Below are positions 42,236 through 51,440 of a DNA stretch of 64,000 nucleotides, piece by piece (the stretch's first letter is position 1; every line of letters begins with the position of its first letter). The DNA is from Devosia enhydra. Its GTDB lineage: Bacteria > Pseudomonadota > Alphaproteobacteria > Rhizobiales > Devosiaceae. The stretch lies in contig NZ_FPKU01000001.1 of assembly GCF_900119845.1 (NCBI RefSeq), forward strand, positions 1,397,528 through 1,461,527, given 5' to 3'. The position numbers and the translations under genes were made by a program. The notes under the pieces are model-generated. The model was not told the origin of the DNA. It saw only the letters and a program-made list of their open reading frames with translations, and searched no databases.

Positions 42236-42264
42236 CCGTCATCCAACTGTCATATCACCGTCAT
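42236..42264. promoter_or_regulatory. Triple PhoB half-site array (Pho box)
   Basis: Three direct repeats, CCGTCAT (42236), CTGTCAT (42247) and CCGTCAT (42258), each separated by 4 bases, so an exact 11-base period. The alphaproteobacterial Pho box is CTGTCAT-N4-CTGTCAT. The array ends 28 bases before the ATG of the ABC ATPase gene and leaves room for a -10 region and the GGAGG site. Confidence 0.8.
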
Positions 42265-42292
42265 AAGCCCCGTAGGTCAGGGAGGACCCGCC

Positions 42293-43375
42293 ATGGCCAG
42301 CGTCGATGTCATCGCCGCCACCAAGAGCTTCGGCAAAACCCCCGTGCTGCGCGGGGTCGATCTTGCGATCGCCGATGGCGAATTTCTCGCTTTGCTCGGC
42401 CCCTCGGGCTGCGGCAAGACCACGCTGCTGCGCCTCATCGCCGGGCTCGAGCGGCTGGGCAGCGGCGAAATCCGCATCGATGGCGAGGTGATGGAAGGGC
42501 CCGGCCGGTTCGTTGATCCCGAGGATCGGCATCTGGGCATGGTCTTCCAGTCCTACGCGCTCTGGCCGCATATGAGCGTGCGCCGCAATGTCGAGTTCGG
42601 CCTTGCGATGCGCGGCGTCGCGAGACCCGAGCGCCGCCAGAGGGTGGCGTCGGCCCTCGCCGCCGTCGGCCTCACGGGGCTCGAAGACCGGCGCCCGCAG
42701 GCACTGTCGGGCGGCCAGCGGCAACGCGCGGCGCTCGCCCGCTGCATCGCGCTCTCGCCCCGCATCATCCTGCTCGACGAGCCGCTCGCCAATCTCGACG
42801 CCCATCTGCGCCACGCCATGCAGCAGGAATTCCGCCGCCTGCATCGCGAGACCGGCACGACCTTCGTCTTCGTCACCCACGACCAGTCCGAGGCCATGGC
42901 GCTTGCCGACCGGGTCGCCGTGATGGACAAGGGCCAGTTGCAGCAGGTCGGTACGCCGGAAGCGCTTTATGCCGAACCGGCCACAGCCATGGTGGCCGCC
43001 TTTGTCGGCAAGGGCGCGCTGCTTCCGGTGGCGGTCGAGGGCAGGTCCCAGGGCGGCAGCCTTTCCATCACGCTCGCCGGCCACCGCATCGAGAGCCGGG
43101 GCGACGCTGCGCCGGGCCCGGGACTACTTTGCCTCAGGCCCGACGACGTTGTTATCGTCCCAGCAAATTTCCCCGGCAGCCTGCCCGCACGCGTTGCCGA
43201 GGTCAGCTATCGCGGCGGGCACTACGCGGTTGATCTCGTTCTCCCCGCCCTGCCCGGCCATCGCATCGAAGCCAGCATGCGCCATGCGCCGCAACCGGGC
43301 GAAGCGGTGAGCCTGCAGTTCGAGGGTGGCTGGGTGCTGGCCGCGCCGGATGCAGTCAGGGCCGAGGCCGCCTGA
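42293..43375 (+). CDS. ABC transporter ATPase, FbpC/PhnT-like, Pho-controlled operon
   Basis: A 360-residue ATPase. Walker A GPSGCGKTT is at 36-44, signature LSGGQRQRAALARC, Walker B IILLDEPLANLD and the switch His in FVTHDQSEAM. A TOBE-like C-terminal domain follows from about 240 (LLCLRPDDVVIVP). The QSYALWPHMSV Q-loop is typical of iron(III), 2-aminoethylphosphonate and related importers. ATG 42293 follows CAGGGAGGAC. Three PhoB half-sites end just upstream, so the unit is probably induced by phosphate starvation, favouring a phosphonate or phosphodiester substrate over iron. Its stop overlaps the next start (TGATG). Confidence 0.92.
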   Translation: MASVDVIAATKSFGKTPVLRGVDLAIADGEFLALLGPSGCGKTTLLRLIAGLERLGSGEIRIDGEVMEGPGRFVDPEDRHLGMVFQSYALWPHMSVRRNVEFGLAMRGVARPERRQRVASALAAVGLTGLEDRRPQALSGGQRQRAALARCIALSPRIILLDEPLANLDAHLRHAMQQEFRRLHRETGTTFVFVTHDQSEAMALADRVAVMDKGQLQQVGTPEALYAEPATAMVAAFVGKGALLPVAVEGRSQGGSLSITLAGHRIESRGDAAPGPGLLCLRPDDVVIVPANFPGSLPARVAEVSYRGGHYAVDLVLPALPGHRIEASMRHAPQPGEAVSLQFEGGWVLAAPDAVRAEAA

Positions 43376-44478
43376 TGCGGCTGACTGCACTTTCGGGCCT
43401 CGGGAGCAAGGGGCCTGCCTGCTTCCTCCTCGAGACCGATGGCAGGCGCATCCTGCTCGATTGCGGCAAGGGCCCCGATGACGAGGCCGTCCCTGATCTT
43501 ACTGACGTCGGCCCCGTCGATGCGATCGTTCTGTCGCATGCCCATCCCGACCATTTCGGCGCGCTCGACCTCTCGGCGCAGCTTGGCCGCCCGCCGATCT
43601 ACACCACGGCTCTGACCGCCGAGATCGCGGGCGCCCATCGGCATGGCGAAATCCGGCCCCTGCCCTTGTGCGGCGCAGCCGACATCCTCGACGTACCCGT
43701 GCTGACAGGGCGCGCCGGACACGCGCCGGGTGGCATCTGGATCCGCTTCGGTGGCGACGATGGTCTGCTCTATACCGGCGATTTCTGCCACGAGGGCGTG
43801 CTCTTCCCCGTCGATCCCTTTCCAACAGCGCGACTGCTGGTGGCCGATGCCGCCTATGGGGTTTACGAGGACAGGCTCGAGACCGGCATCGCCGCCCTGC
43901 TCGACCTGGCGCGAAAGGGGCCCATGCTGTTGCCCGTGCCGGCCGCCGGACGCGGGCTGGAGATTGCCGTCCTCTTGCATGAAGCCGGGTTTCCGATCGG
44001 CCTCTGCCCCGCACACACGGCCATGGTACAATTGCTGCTCGCCCATCCCGACGGGCCTTCGGTGCCGGAGCGCGACCGTCTCGCTAAAGTGCTTGCCGCG
44101 GCGCGGCCGCTCGATACCGACTCCAAACCGGAGGGCGTTGCCCTTGCCGCAAGCGCCAATGCCGAATCGGGATTGGCGAGAACGCTGATTACCGCATGGG
44201 CCGGTCGTGCTGAGATCGTCTTTACCGGCCATCGCGCCCGCGGCACGGCCTCGGCCGATCTGGTGGACAGGGGCGCGGCCCGCTTCATCCGCTGGAACGT
44301 CCATCCGCTCCGCAGCCACCTCGTCGGCCTGCTGCAAGCCGTGAGACCCGAGCAGGCGATGCTGGCATTCCTGCCCGAGCCCGCCTTGTCCGCCCTCACC
44401 GCTTCCCTGCCCGGACCGGCGCGCTTCATCCCTCCTGAAGACGATCCGCGTCACCGCGCTGTCATGAGGCTCGGCTAA
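43375..44478 (+). CDS. Metallo-beta-lactamase-fold hydrolase in ABC transporter operon
   Basis: A 367-residue MBL-fold protein. The metal motif HAHPDH is at 55-60 (HxHxDH), with later ligands probably His in GHAPGG and Asp in YTGDFCH; GHRARG near the C-terminus resembles the beta-CASP class. There is no signal peptide, so it acts in the cytoplasm. It overlaps the ATPase gene by one base and precedes the binding protein, so it is an integral part of the transporter operon. With the Pho box upstream, a phosphodiesterase acting on the imported compound is likely, but an RNase- or lactonase-like role cannot be excluded. Confidence 0.82.
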   Translation: MRLTALSGLGSKGPACFLLETDGRRILLDCGKGPDDEAVPDLTDVGPVDAIVLSHAHPDHFGALDLSAQLGRPPIYTTALTAEIAGAHRHGEIRPLPLCGAADILDVPVLTGRAGHAPGGIWIRFGGDDGLLYTGDFCHEGVLFPVDPFPTARLLVADAAYGVYEDRLETGIAALLDLARKGPMLLPVPAAGRGLEIAVLLHEAGFPIGLCPAHTAMVQLLLAHPDGPSVPERDRLAKVLAAARPLDTDSKPEGVALAASANAESGLARTLITAWAGRAEIVFTGHRARGTASADLVDRGAARFIRWNVHPLRSHLVGLLQAVRPEQAMLAFLPEPALSALTASLPGPARFIPPEDDPRHRAVMRLG

Positions 44479-44530
44479 TGGCCCGCCACCGTCACATTTC
44501 GGATTTTTTGTTCAACAGAAAGGCCCATCG

Positions 44531-45520
44531 ATGAAAGCCGCTCTTGCAGCCCTCGCCACGGCGTTTGCCGTCGCCGCCCTGCCCGCCGTGGCGCTTGCCC
44601 AGGCCGGTGGCACCATAACCGTCTACACGAGCCAGCCGACCGAGCAGATGGCGGCCGTGGTCGAAGCCTTTAACGCCGAGCATCCCGGCATCACCGTCGA
44701 GGTCTTCCGCTCCGGCACGACGGAACTGATGAGCAAGATGCAGGCCGAGATCGCGGCCGGCCAGGTGCAGGCCGACGTGCTGCTGATCGCCGATGCCGTC
44801 GCGATGACCCAGGTCAAGGATCAGGGCCTGCTCTATGCCTATGCGGATGCACCGGTCGAGGCCCTTCCGGCGGCTGTGGTCGACCCCGACAAGACCTTCT
44901 TTGGCACCAAGCTGATCACCACCGGCATCATCTACAACACCAGCCTCGTTTCCACTCCGCCCACCTCATGGGCCGACCTCACCAAGCCCGAGATTGCTTC
45001 GGGCCTGATCATGCCGAGCCCGCTCTATTCGGGCGCCGCCGTCATCCATGTCGGCACCATGGTGCAGCAGCCCCAGTTCGGCTGGGATTTCTACGAGGCT
45101 CTCGCCGACAACGGCGCGATCGCCGGCCAGGGCAATGGCACGGTCGTCGAGGCGGTGAGCCGGGGCGAAAAGCCCTATGGCATCATCATCGAATACATGG
45201 CGCTCAATGCCAAGAAGGCCGGCTCGCCTGTCGATTTCGTCTTCCCAAGTGAAGGGGTGTCCTCGATCACCCAGCCCATCGCAATCCTCGCGGGCTCTGA
45301 CAATATCGACGCCGCCAAGGTTTTCGTGGATTGGCAGCTCTCGCGCACGGCGCAGGAACAGTCGGTCGAGCAGGGCTATTTCCCCATTCTTGATGGGGTC
45401 AATCCGCCCGAGGGCTATCCCGCCGTCTCGTCGCTGACTATCCTTGAGGCCGATCCGGCACAGATGCTGGCCGATGACGCCGACAACAAGAAGACCTTCG
45501 CAGACCTCTTTGGTGGCTGA
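44531..45520 (+). CDS. ABC transporter substrate-binding protein, family 1 (AfuA/PhnS-like)
   Basis: A 329-residue periplasmic binding protein with a signal peptide ending ALA (residues 1-23). The mature part starts GGTITVYTSQPTEQM and contains FRSGTTELMSKMQAE and ADVLLIADAVAM, typical of the iron(III)/2-aminoethylphosphonate/thiamine group. The two consecutive tyrosines that bind ferric ion in FbpA are not evident, which argues against iron. The ligand is unknown. It is third in the Pho-controlled operon, and its last codons overlap the permease start. Confidence 0.88.
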   Translation: MKAALAALATAFAVAALPAVALAQAGGTITVYTSQPTEQMAAVVEAFNAEHPGITVEVFRSGTTELMSKMQAEIAAGQVQADVLLIADAVAMTQVKDQGLLYAYADAPVEALPAAVVDPDKTFFGTKLITTGIIYNTSLVSTPPTSWADLTKPEIASGLIMPSPLYSGAAVIHVGTMVQQPQFGWDFYEALADNGAIAGQGNGTVVEAVSRGEKPYGIIIEYMALNAKKAGSPVDFVFPSEGVSSITQPIAILAGSDNIDAAKVFVDWQLSRTAQEQSVEQGYFPILDGVNPPEGYPAVSSLTILEADPAQMLADDADNKKTFADLFGG

Positions 45521-47261
45521 CCTCGCATCTTTGGCCGCGGTATCGACGCCGCGGCCGCCCCGACCTGAACGCCTGCGCATTCCCGGCGAGCAGTTGCTGC
45601 TTGCCGGGCTCTTCTTGTACGTGCTGGTGCTCGTCGTCCTGCCCCTGGGACGCCTCTTCATCGAAGGGCTGAAGCAGGGCGAGGCCGGCGAATGGCTGGG
45701 CGTCGTGCGCGAGGCCTGGGCCGGCCGGTCCTTCGGCCGCGCCTTCTGGAACACGCTGGTGGCAGCCGGCGCGTCGACGCTGCTGTCGGTGGTGCTGGGC
45801 ACGGGGGCCGCACTTTTGCTGCGGCTGACCGACCTGCCCGGCCGCGCGGCGCTCATGTTCCTCATGCTGCTGCCCATGCTGATTCCGCCGCAGATTTCGG
45901 CGCTGGCCTGGATCGGGCTGGGCGGCCCATCGAGCCCCATTCTGGGCCTCCTGGGGCTGGCACCACCACCGGGTACCACCAACCCGCTCTATTCGATGGG
46001 CGGCATTATCTGGGTGATGGGGCTCGAGCATGCCCCGCTCGTGCTGCTCGCAGTCGCCGCTGGTCTCGCTTCGGTGCCGCGCGATCTCATCGAAGCCGGC
46101 CGCATCGTCGGCGCGAGACCGGCGCGCGTCGTCGTGCACATCATCCTGCCGGCCATAGCCCCCTCCGTGCTCGCGGGTGCTGCCCTGGCCTTCGTATCGG
46201 CCATCGGCAATTTCGGTGTCCCGGCGCTCCTCGGGATTCCGGGCCGGGTGACGTTGCTTACCACCCTGATCTACCAGCGCCTCAACGGCTTCGGACCATC
46301 GGTTCTGGGCGAGGTGGCAGCCATCGCCTTCGTACTGGTGGGGCTCGCCATAGCGGGCCTCGCCATCCGCACCATCATCCAGCGCCGATCAGGTGCAGCC
46401 ATCGATCGCACGGGACCGATCGCCGACCCGTTCGCACTTGGCCGGCTGCGGCTGCCCGTAGGTGTCCTCACCTGGGTGGGTGTGCTGCTGATCTCGGTGC
46501 TGCCGCTTCTTGCGCTCATCGCGACGGCGCTCGTGCCCGCGCTGGGCGTCAAGCTCAGCCTTGAGACGCTGTCTTTCGCCAATTTCGCCTGGGTACTGTC
46601 GGGCAGCGCCATGGTGCAGCGGGCGTTCGTCAACAGCACGATACTGGCGCTCATCGCCTCGGCCATCTGCTGCATCGTGGCAGTTCCGCTGGCCTATTTC
46701 GCGGTCACCCGCCGGAACAGGCTGGCCCAGTTGCTCGATCTGCTCTCGGATGCACCCTATGCGGTACCAGGCACGGTGCTGGCGATCGGAATCATCATCG
46801 TGTTCCTGCCGCCCCTGCCGGTGCTCGGCTTTTCGATCTATGGCAGCTTCGCCATCATCCTGGCCGCCTATCTCTCACGATTCCTGCTGCTCGCCCTGCG
46901 GCCTGTCGCTGCCACGCTGCGCACGGTCGATCCGGGGCTGGAAGAGGCAGCGCGCATCGTCGGCACGCCCCCGCTGCGCCGGCTCTGGCACGTGATGACG
47001 CCCATCGTCCTGCCCTCGGCGCTCGCCGGCGGGCTGCTGATCTTCATGAGCGCCTTCAACGAACTGACCCTGTCGGCCCTGCTCTGGTCAACCGGCACGG
47101 AGACGCTCGGGGTGATGGTGTTCTTCCTGCAATATGAGGGCAATTCGCCCGCCGCGGCGGCGCTCGCCACCGTGATCACGGCGGCGGTCATGATCCTTGC
47201 GCTCATCGTCGATGTCATCGGCCGCCGCTTCGCGCCCGGCGTGGTCCCCTGGCAGGTGTGA
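45513..47261 (+). CDS. ABC transporter fused permease, FbpB-like
   Basis: A 582-residue permease made of two fused six-helix halves (about 30-290 and 320-582). Each has an EAA loop: LIEAGRIVGARPARVVVHIILP in the first, LEEAARIVGTPPLRRLWHVMTP in the second. This duplicated form is usual in the FbpB/PhnUV family. The start GTG at 45513 overlaps the binding-protein gene by 8 bases; an ATG at 45444 would place 23 extra residues over that gene. No clear ribosome binding site is seen. Confidence 0.9.
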   Translation: MADLASLAAVSTPRPPRPERLRIPGEQLLLAGLFLYVLVLVVLPLGRLFIEGLKQGEAGEWLGVVREAWAGRSFGRAFWNTLVAAGASTLLSVVLGTGAALLLRLTDLPGRAALMFLMLLPMLIPPQISALAWIGLGGPSSPILGLLGLAPPPGTTNPLYSMGGIIWVMGLEHAPLVLLAVAAGLASVPRDLIEAGRIVGARPARVVVHIILPAIAPSVLAGAALAFVSAIGNFGVPALLGIPGRVTLLTTLIYQRLNGFGPSVLGEVAAIAFVLVGLAIAGLAIRTIIQRRSGAAIDRTGPIADPFALGRLRLPVGVLTWVGVLLISVLPLLALIATALVPALGVKLSLETLSFANFAWVLSGSAMVQRAFVNSTILALIASAICCIVAVPLAYFAVTRRNRLAQLLDLLSDAPYAVPGTVLAIGIIIVFLPPLPVLGFSIYGSFAIILAAYLSRFLLLALRPVAATLRTVDPGLEEAARIVGTPPLRRLWHVMTPIVLPSALAGGLLIFMSAFNELTLSALLWSTGTETLGVMVFFLQYEGNSPAAAALATVITAAVMILALIVDVIGRRFAPGVVPWQV

Positions 47262-47284
47262 AGGGGACCTCGCCTGTGGCGGCC

Positions 47285-48028
47285 TCAGCCGCGGCCGTAA
47301 AGCGGCATGCCGCTTGCCATGACGGTGATGAACGGAATGTTTGCCTCGAGAGGCAAGCTCGCCATGTGCAGGATGGCCTTGCCCACATGGTCGACATCCA
47401 TGCGCGGTTCGCTCATGACGCTACCATTGGCCTGAAGCGTGCCCGATGCCATGCGAGCCGACATGTCGGTGACGGCGTTGCCGATATCGATCTGCCCGCC
47501 CGCAATGTTGGCCGCCCTGCCATCCAGAGTGATGGATTTGGTGAGGCCGGTAATCGCGTGCTTGGTCGCCGTATAGGGCGCCGCATTGGGACGGGGCGCA
47601 TAGGCCGAGATCGACCCATTGTTGATGATCCGGCCACCCTGCGGGGACTGGGCCTTCATCACCCGCATCGCCGCCCGGGCGCAAAGCATGACGCCAAAGA
47701 GATTGACGTCGATGATGGACTTGAGGTCATCGACCTTCAATTCGTCCAAGGGCACGGCAGGCACATTGACGCCGGCATTGTTGAACAGGAGATCGAGCCG
47801 ACCGAACCGGCTCACCGTCTCGTCAAAAAGCGCGTCGACCGATGCCGCATCGGTGACATTGGCGGCGATCGGGTGAATGCCGGAATGGCCTGCGGCGGTC
47901 TGTTCGAGCGCGTCGAGACGACGCCCGGCCACCACCACCGTCCATCCTGCACTGGCCAGCGTGTGTGCCACGCTGCGGCCGATGCCGCTGCCGCCTCCGG
48001 TGACGATTGCGATCCTGCTGTCAGCCAT
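47285..48028 (-). CDS. Short-chain dehydrogenase/reductase
   Basis: A 247-residue classical SDR. The cofactor motif TGGGSGIG is at 10-17, NNAG follows near 88, and the catalytic set is Asn, Ser in NNGSIS and YTATK (Tyr-x-x-x-Lys). An Arg in AGRRLDAL after the second strand suggests NADP preference. The substrate is unknown. It is divergent from the hydroxypyruvate-isomerase-like gene across 186 bases; a shared pathway in glyoxylate or hydroxypyruvate metabolism is possible. It ends convergently with the fused permease. Confidence 0.9.
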   Translation of the reverse strand: MADSRIAIVTGGGSGIGRSVAHTLASAGWTVVVAGRRLDALEQTAAGHSGIHPIAANVTDAASVDALFDETVSRFGRLDLLFNNAGVNVPAVPLDELKVDDLKSIIDVNLFGVMLCARAAMRVMKAQSPQGGRIINNGSISAYAPRPNAAPYTATKHAITGLTKSITLDGRAANIAGGQIDIGNAVTDMSARMASGTLQANGSVMSEPRMDVDHVGKAILHMASLPLEANIPFITVMASGMPLYGRG

Positions 48029-48214
48029 GGTGCCGTTCTCCTCTCATGCGCCGGATCGCGATCCGGCAGCGCGCATTGCTGTTTCATCACTGTCAGAAGC
48101 GACGCGAATCTTCCATCGTCAGGTTCAATTACCACCACCAGAAACAGGCGGATGCCGCGCATGGTGCCACCATGGCAGGCGCGTCCGATCGCTGGCTTCG
48201 CTCCGGGAATCCTC

Positions 48215-48991
48215 ATGCCCCGCTTCTCAGCCAATCTTGGTTTCCTCTGGGCCGACCGCCCGCTGCTCGCCCGCATCGCAGCGGCAGGCGAGGCCGGCTT
48301 CCGCGCAATCGAACTGCATTACCCCTACGAAACTCCACCTCAAGCGGTACGTGACGCCTGCGCACAGACCCGGGTGAAATTGCTGGGCATCAACACGGCC
48401 ATCGGCTCCGAACCTCCCGACAGCGGGCTCGCTGCGCTGCCCGGCCGCGAAGCTGAAGCGCGCGCACGGATCGAGGCGGCTCTCAACTATGCTGTAGCGG
48501 CTGGCGGCACGGCAGTGCATGTCATGGCCGGAAAAGTGCCCTCCGAGCTCAGGGCGAAGGCGCGCCAGACCCTCATCTCCAATCTCCGGCACGCCGCCGG
48601 CCGCGCGGAAGCGCTTGGCCTCACGATCCTGCTTGAACCGATCAACCGGCGCGACATGCCTGATTATTTCTACGATGGCGTCGAAGATGCAGCCGCGATC
48701 ATCGCCGAGCTGGACAGCCCGGCGGTCCGCCTGATGTTCGACTGCTATCATGTGGGCGTCATGCAGGGCGATGTGCTGACGCGCCTGCGCACCCATCTCC
48801 CGATCATCGGACACATCCAGTTCGCGGCCGTACCCAGCCGGGCCGAGCCCGACGAAGGCGAGCTCAATTATCCGGCGATTTTCGCCGAGATCGACCGGCT
48901 CGGCTATGCCGGGTGGGTCGGTGCCGAATATCGCCCTCGCGCAGACACCGACGACGGACTGGGATGGTTCAGGGCCTCGCGAACCCGTTAA
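48215..48991 (+). CDS. Hydroxypyruvate isomerase family TIM-barrel protein
   Basis: A 258-residue xylose-isomerase-like TIM barrel. FSANLGFLWADRPLLARIAAAGEAGFRAIELHYPYE is the usual Hyi start, ILLEPINRRDMPDYF holds the catalytic Glu, MFDCYHVGVMQGD and GHIQFAAVPSRAEPDEGELNY provide metal and substrate residues, and GAEYRP the second Glu. Hyi interconverts hydroxypyruvate and tartronate semialdehyde; relatives such as OtnI act on other keto sugars, so the exact substrate is open. Its stop codon overlaps that of the convergent CoA-transferase gene by 4 bases. Confidence 0.88.
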   Translation: MPRFSANLGFLWADRPLLARIAAAGEAGFRAIELHYPYETPPQAVRDACAQTRVKLLGINTAIGSEPPDSGLAALPGREAEARARIEAALNYAVAAGGTAVHVMAGKVPSELRAKARQTLISNLRHAAGRAEALGLTILLEPINRRDMPDYFYDGVEDAAAIIAELDSPAVRLMFDCYHVGVMQGDVLTRLRTHLPIIGHIQFAAVPSRAEPDEGELNYPAIFAEIDRLGYAGWVGAEYRPRADTDDGLGWFRASRTR

Positions 48992-50133
48992 TCAAGAGCA
49001 GCCAGCTCAGCACGGATTTCCGCATCATGTTCGCCGAGCCTTGGCGAGCGGCGGGCGTGGGCCATCGGCTCACCGTCCAGCACCAAGGGCGTGCGCACCC
49101 CGGGAACGCCGTCCCGCTCGATCCGCATCTCGCGATGCTCGACCTGCGGGTCGGCAAAGACGTCGGCGACCGTATTGATCGGTCCGGCCGGAACGCCCTT
49201 CACCTCTAGGGCCTTGACGAGCGTATCGCGCTGCCAGTTCCGCGTCCGCGCCGAGAGCACGTGCGACAACGTCGCGCGGTTGGCGACGCGGTCGGCATTG
49301 GAGAGGAAGCGCGGGTCGGTGGCCAGCTCGGCCAGCCCGAGCACCCCGACGAAACGGGCGAACTGCCCGTCATTGCCCACCGCAACGATCAGATGGCCAT
49401 CAGCGGTCGGAAAGGTCTGATAGGGCGCGATATTGGGATGGGCGTTGCCCAGCCGCTTGGGGGTATTCCCCGTGGCGAGAAAATTCATTGCCTGGTTGGC
49501 AAGCACCCCCGCCATGGAATCGAGCAGCGCGATATCGATATGCTTGCCGCGTCCGGTGCGCTCGCGCTCGGCGAGTGCGGCCTGGATGCCGATGACGCCG
49601 TAGAGACCGGAAAAGATGTCGGCAAAGGCCACGCCGATCTTTTCGGGCGGGCCATCGGGCTCCCCCGTCAGGTCCATGATGCCGCCCATGCCCTGCACGA
49701 GGAAATCATAGCCGGCGCGGTCGCGATACGGCCCGTCCTGCCCGAAGCCGGTGATCGAACAGTAAACGAGACGGGGAAATGCGGTGCTGAGCGTAGTGTA
49801 GTCGAGCCCGAACTTTTCGAGGCCGCCCACCTTGAAGTTCTCGACCACCACATCGGCCGTGCCAATCAGCTTGCGCACGATTGCCAGATTATCGGCATCG
49901 CGGAAATCGGCGATCATCGAGCGCTTGCCGCGATTGCAGGCGTGAAAATATGCCGCGCTGCGCTCGCCGCCGACATCGATGAAGGGCGGCCCCCATGTGC
50001 GAGTATCGTCGCCCTGCGGGCTTTCGACCTTGATGACGTCGGCGCCCAGATCGGCCAGCGTCTGGCCAATCCAGGGGCCTGCCAGGATCCGCGCCAGTTC
50101 GACGACGCGCAGGCCCGCGAGCGGCCCGGGCAT
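48988..50133 (-). CDS. Class III CoA-transferase (CaiB/BaiF), glutarate-linked
   Basis: A 381-residue formyl-CoA transferase family protein. LAGLRVVELARILAGPW, the conserved Asp-containing segment and GYDFLVQGMGGIMDLTGEPDGPP and HIDIALLDSM are characteristic. Directly downstream of and overlapping glutaryl-CoA dehydrogenase (TGATG), it is most likely a succinyl-CoA:glutarate CoA-transferase like human SUGCT, which activates glutarate. The specificity is inferred from the neighbour. Confidence 0.88.
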   Translation of the reverse strand: MPGPLAGLRVVELARILAGPWIGQTLADLGADVIKVESPQGDDTRTWGPPFIDVGGERSAAYFHACNRGKRSMIADFRDADNLAIVRKLIGTADVVVENFKVGGLEKFGLDYTTLSTAFPRLVYCSITGFGQDGPYRDRAGYDFLVQGMGGIMDLTGEPDGPPEKIGVAFADIFSGLYGVIGIQAALAERERTGRGKHIDIALLDSMAGVLANQAMNFLATGNTPKRLGNAHPNIAPYQTFPTADGHLIVAVGNDGQFARFVGVLGLAELATDPRFLSNADRVANRATLSHVLSARTRNWQRDTLVKALEVKGVPAGPINTVADVFADPQVEHREMRIERDGVPGVRTPLVLDGEPMAHARRSPRLGEHDAEIRAELAALD

Positions 50134-51350
50134 CAGGCGAAGGCCTGGATGCCGGTCTGCGCCCGGCCCAGGATCAGCGCATGCACGTCGTGCGTGCCCT
50201 CATAGGTATTCACAGTCTCCAGATTCTGGGCATGGCGCATCACCTGGTATTCGATCTGGATGCCGTTGCCGCCATGCATGTCGCGCGCCATGCGGGCGAT
50301 ATCGAGCGCCTTGCCGCAATTGTTGCGCTTGATCAGCGACACCATCTCCGGGGACGCGCGGGCTTCGTCGAAAAGCCGCCCCACTCGCAGCGCTGCCTGC
50401 AGCCCGAGCGCGATCTCCGTCTGCATGTCAGCCAGCTTCTTCTGGTACAGCTGGTTGGCGGCCAGGGGCTTGCCGAACTGCTTGCGATCCATGCCATAGG
50501 CGTGCGTGCGCTTCCAGCAGTCCTCGGCCGCCCCCATCACGCCCCAGGCAATGCCGTAGCGCGCGCGGTTAAGGCAGCCGAACGGCCCCTTTAGGCCCTG
50601 AACATTGGGCAGAAGCGCCTCTTCACCCACCTCGACATTGTCGAGCACGATCTCGCCGGTGATCGAGGCGCGCAGCGACAGCTTGCCGCCAATCTTGGGC
50701 GCCGATAGCCCCTTCATCCCTTTTTCGAGCACGAAGCCGCGAATGGCACCGCCATGGGCCTCGGACTTCGCCCAGACGACGAAAACATCGGCGATCGGCG
50801 AATTGGAAATCCAGGTCTTGTTGCCATGCAGGCGATACCCGCCCTCGATCTTCGCGGCCCGGGTCGTCATGCCGCCGGGATCGGACCCGGCATCGGGCTC
50901 GGTCAGCCCGAAGCAGCCGATCCACTCGCCCGTGGCCAGCTTGGGCAGGTATTTCTGCCGCTGTTCTTCGCTGCCATAGGCATAGATCGGGTACATCACG
51001 AGCGAGGATTGCACGCTCATCATCGAGCGGAAGCCCGAATCGATGCGCTCGACTTCGCGCGCGACGAGACCATAGGCGACATACCCGGCCCCGACCCCGC
51101 CATAGGCCTCGGGCACCGTCACGCCCAAAAGCCCCATCGCCCCCATCTCGCGGAAAATCTCGGGGTCGGTATGCTCCTCAAGATAGGCATGCTCGACGCG
51201 CGTCGCGAGGCTTTCGGCCGCAAAGGCCTGCGCCGTGTCGCGGATCATCCGCTCTTCCTCGGTCAGCTGATCCTCGAAGCGGAAGGGATCCTGCCAGTCG
51301 AAGCTGCTGAGTTCGGGGCGGTCCTTGGCGGAAAGCTCGGGGTGCGACAT
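50133..51350 (-). CDS. gcdH: Glutaryl-CoA dehydrogenase
   Basis: A 405-residue acyl-CoA dehydrogenase. [16 protein letters not shown] binds flavin, [13 protein letters not shown] is the substrate-flavin loop, and [17 protein letters not shown] contains the catalytic base Glu384. This ending is diagnostic for glutaryl-CoA dehydrogenase, which oxidises and decarboxylates glutaryl-CoA to crotonyl-CoA in lysine and tryptophan breakdown. It heads a two-gene operon with the CoA-transferase, under the likely control of the divergent LysR gene. Confidence 0.94.
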   Translation of the reverse strand: MSHPELSAKDRPELSSFDWQDPFRFEDQLTEEERMIRDTAQAFAAESLATRVEHAYLEEHTDPEIFREMGAMGLLGVTVPEAYGGVGAGYVAYGLVAREVERIDSGFRSMMSVQSSLVMYPIYAYGSEEQRQKYLPKLATGEWIGCFGLTEPDAGSDPGGMTTRAAKIEGGYRLHGNKTWISNSPIADVFVVWAKSEAHGGAIRGFVLEKGMKGLSAPKIGGKLSLRASITGEIVLDNVEVGEEALLPNVQGLKGPFGCLNRARYGIAWGVMGAAEDCWKRTHAYGMDRKQFGKPLAANQLYQKKLADMQTEIALGLQAALRVGRLFDEARASPEMVSLIKRNNCGKALDIARMARDMHGGNGIQIEYQVMRHAQNLETVNTYEGTHDVHALILGRAQTGIQAFA

Positions 51351-51403
51351 GGGGGCCTCGTCAATTCATCACGCGCATGGATAGCATCGTCGCAAGTCCC
51401 CGT

Positions 51404-51415
51404 ATAACAAGTTAT
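51404..51415. promoter_or_regulatory. Candidate LysR (GcdR-like) binding site
   Basis: ATAACAAGTTAT, perfect 5-base arms around AA, in the 90-base gap between gcdH and the LysR gene, 25 bases before the LysR start. LysR proteins bind such T/A-ended short palindromes. Confidence 0.45.
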
Positions 51416-51440
51416 CCACTGCACTTGATGCGTTCCGATC

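Noticed and set aside
42221-42237. A sigma-54 promoter (TGGCAC followed by ATGC) before the Pho-controlled operon
   Set aside because: The GG to GC spacing is off by one from the strict consensus, and the Pho box explains regulation better.
42233-42292. Start of the ABC ATPase at 42233
   Set aside because: It would translate through the PhoB half-sites; the ATG at 42293 has GGAGG before it and begins the conserved domain.
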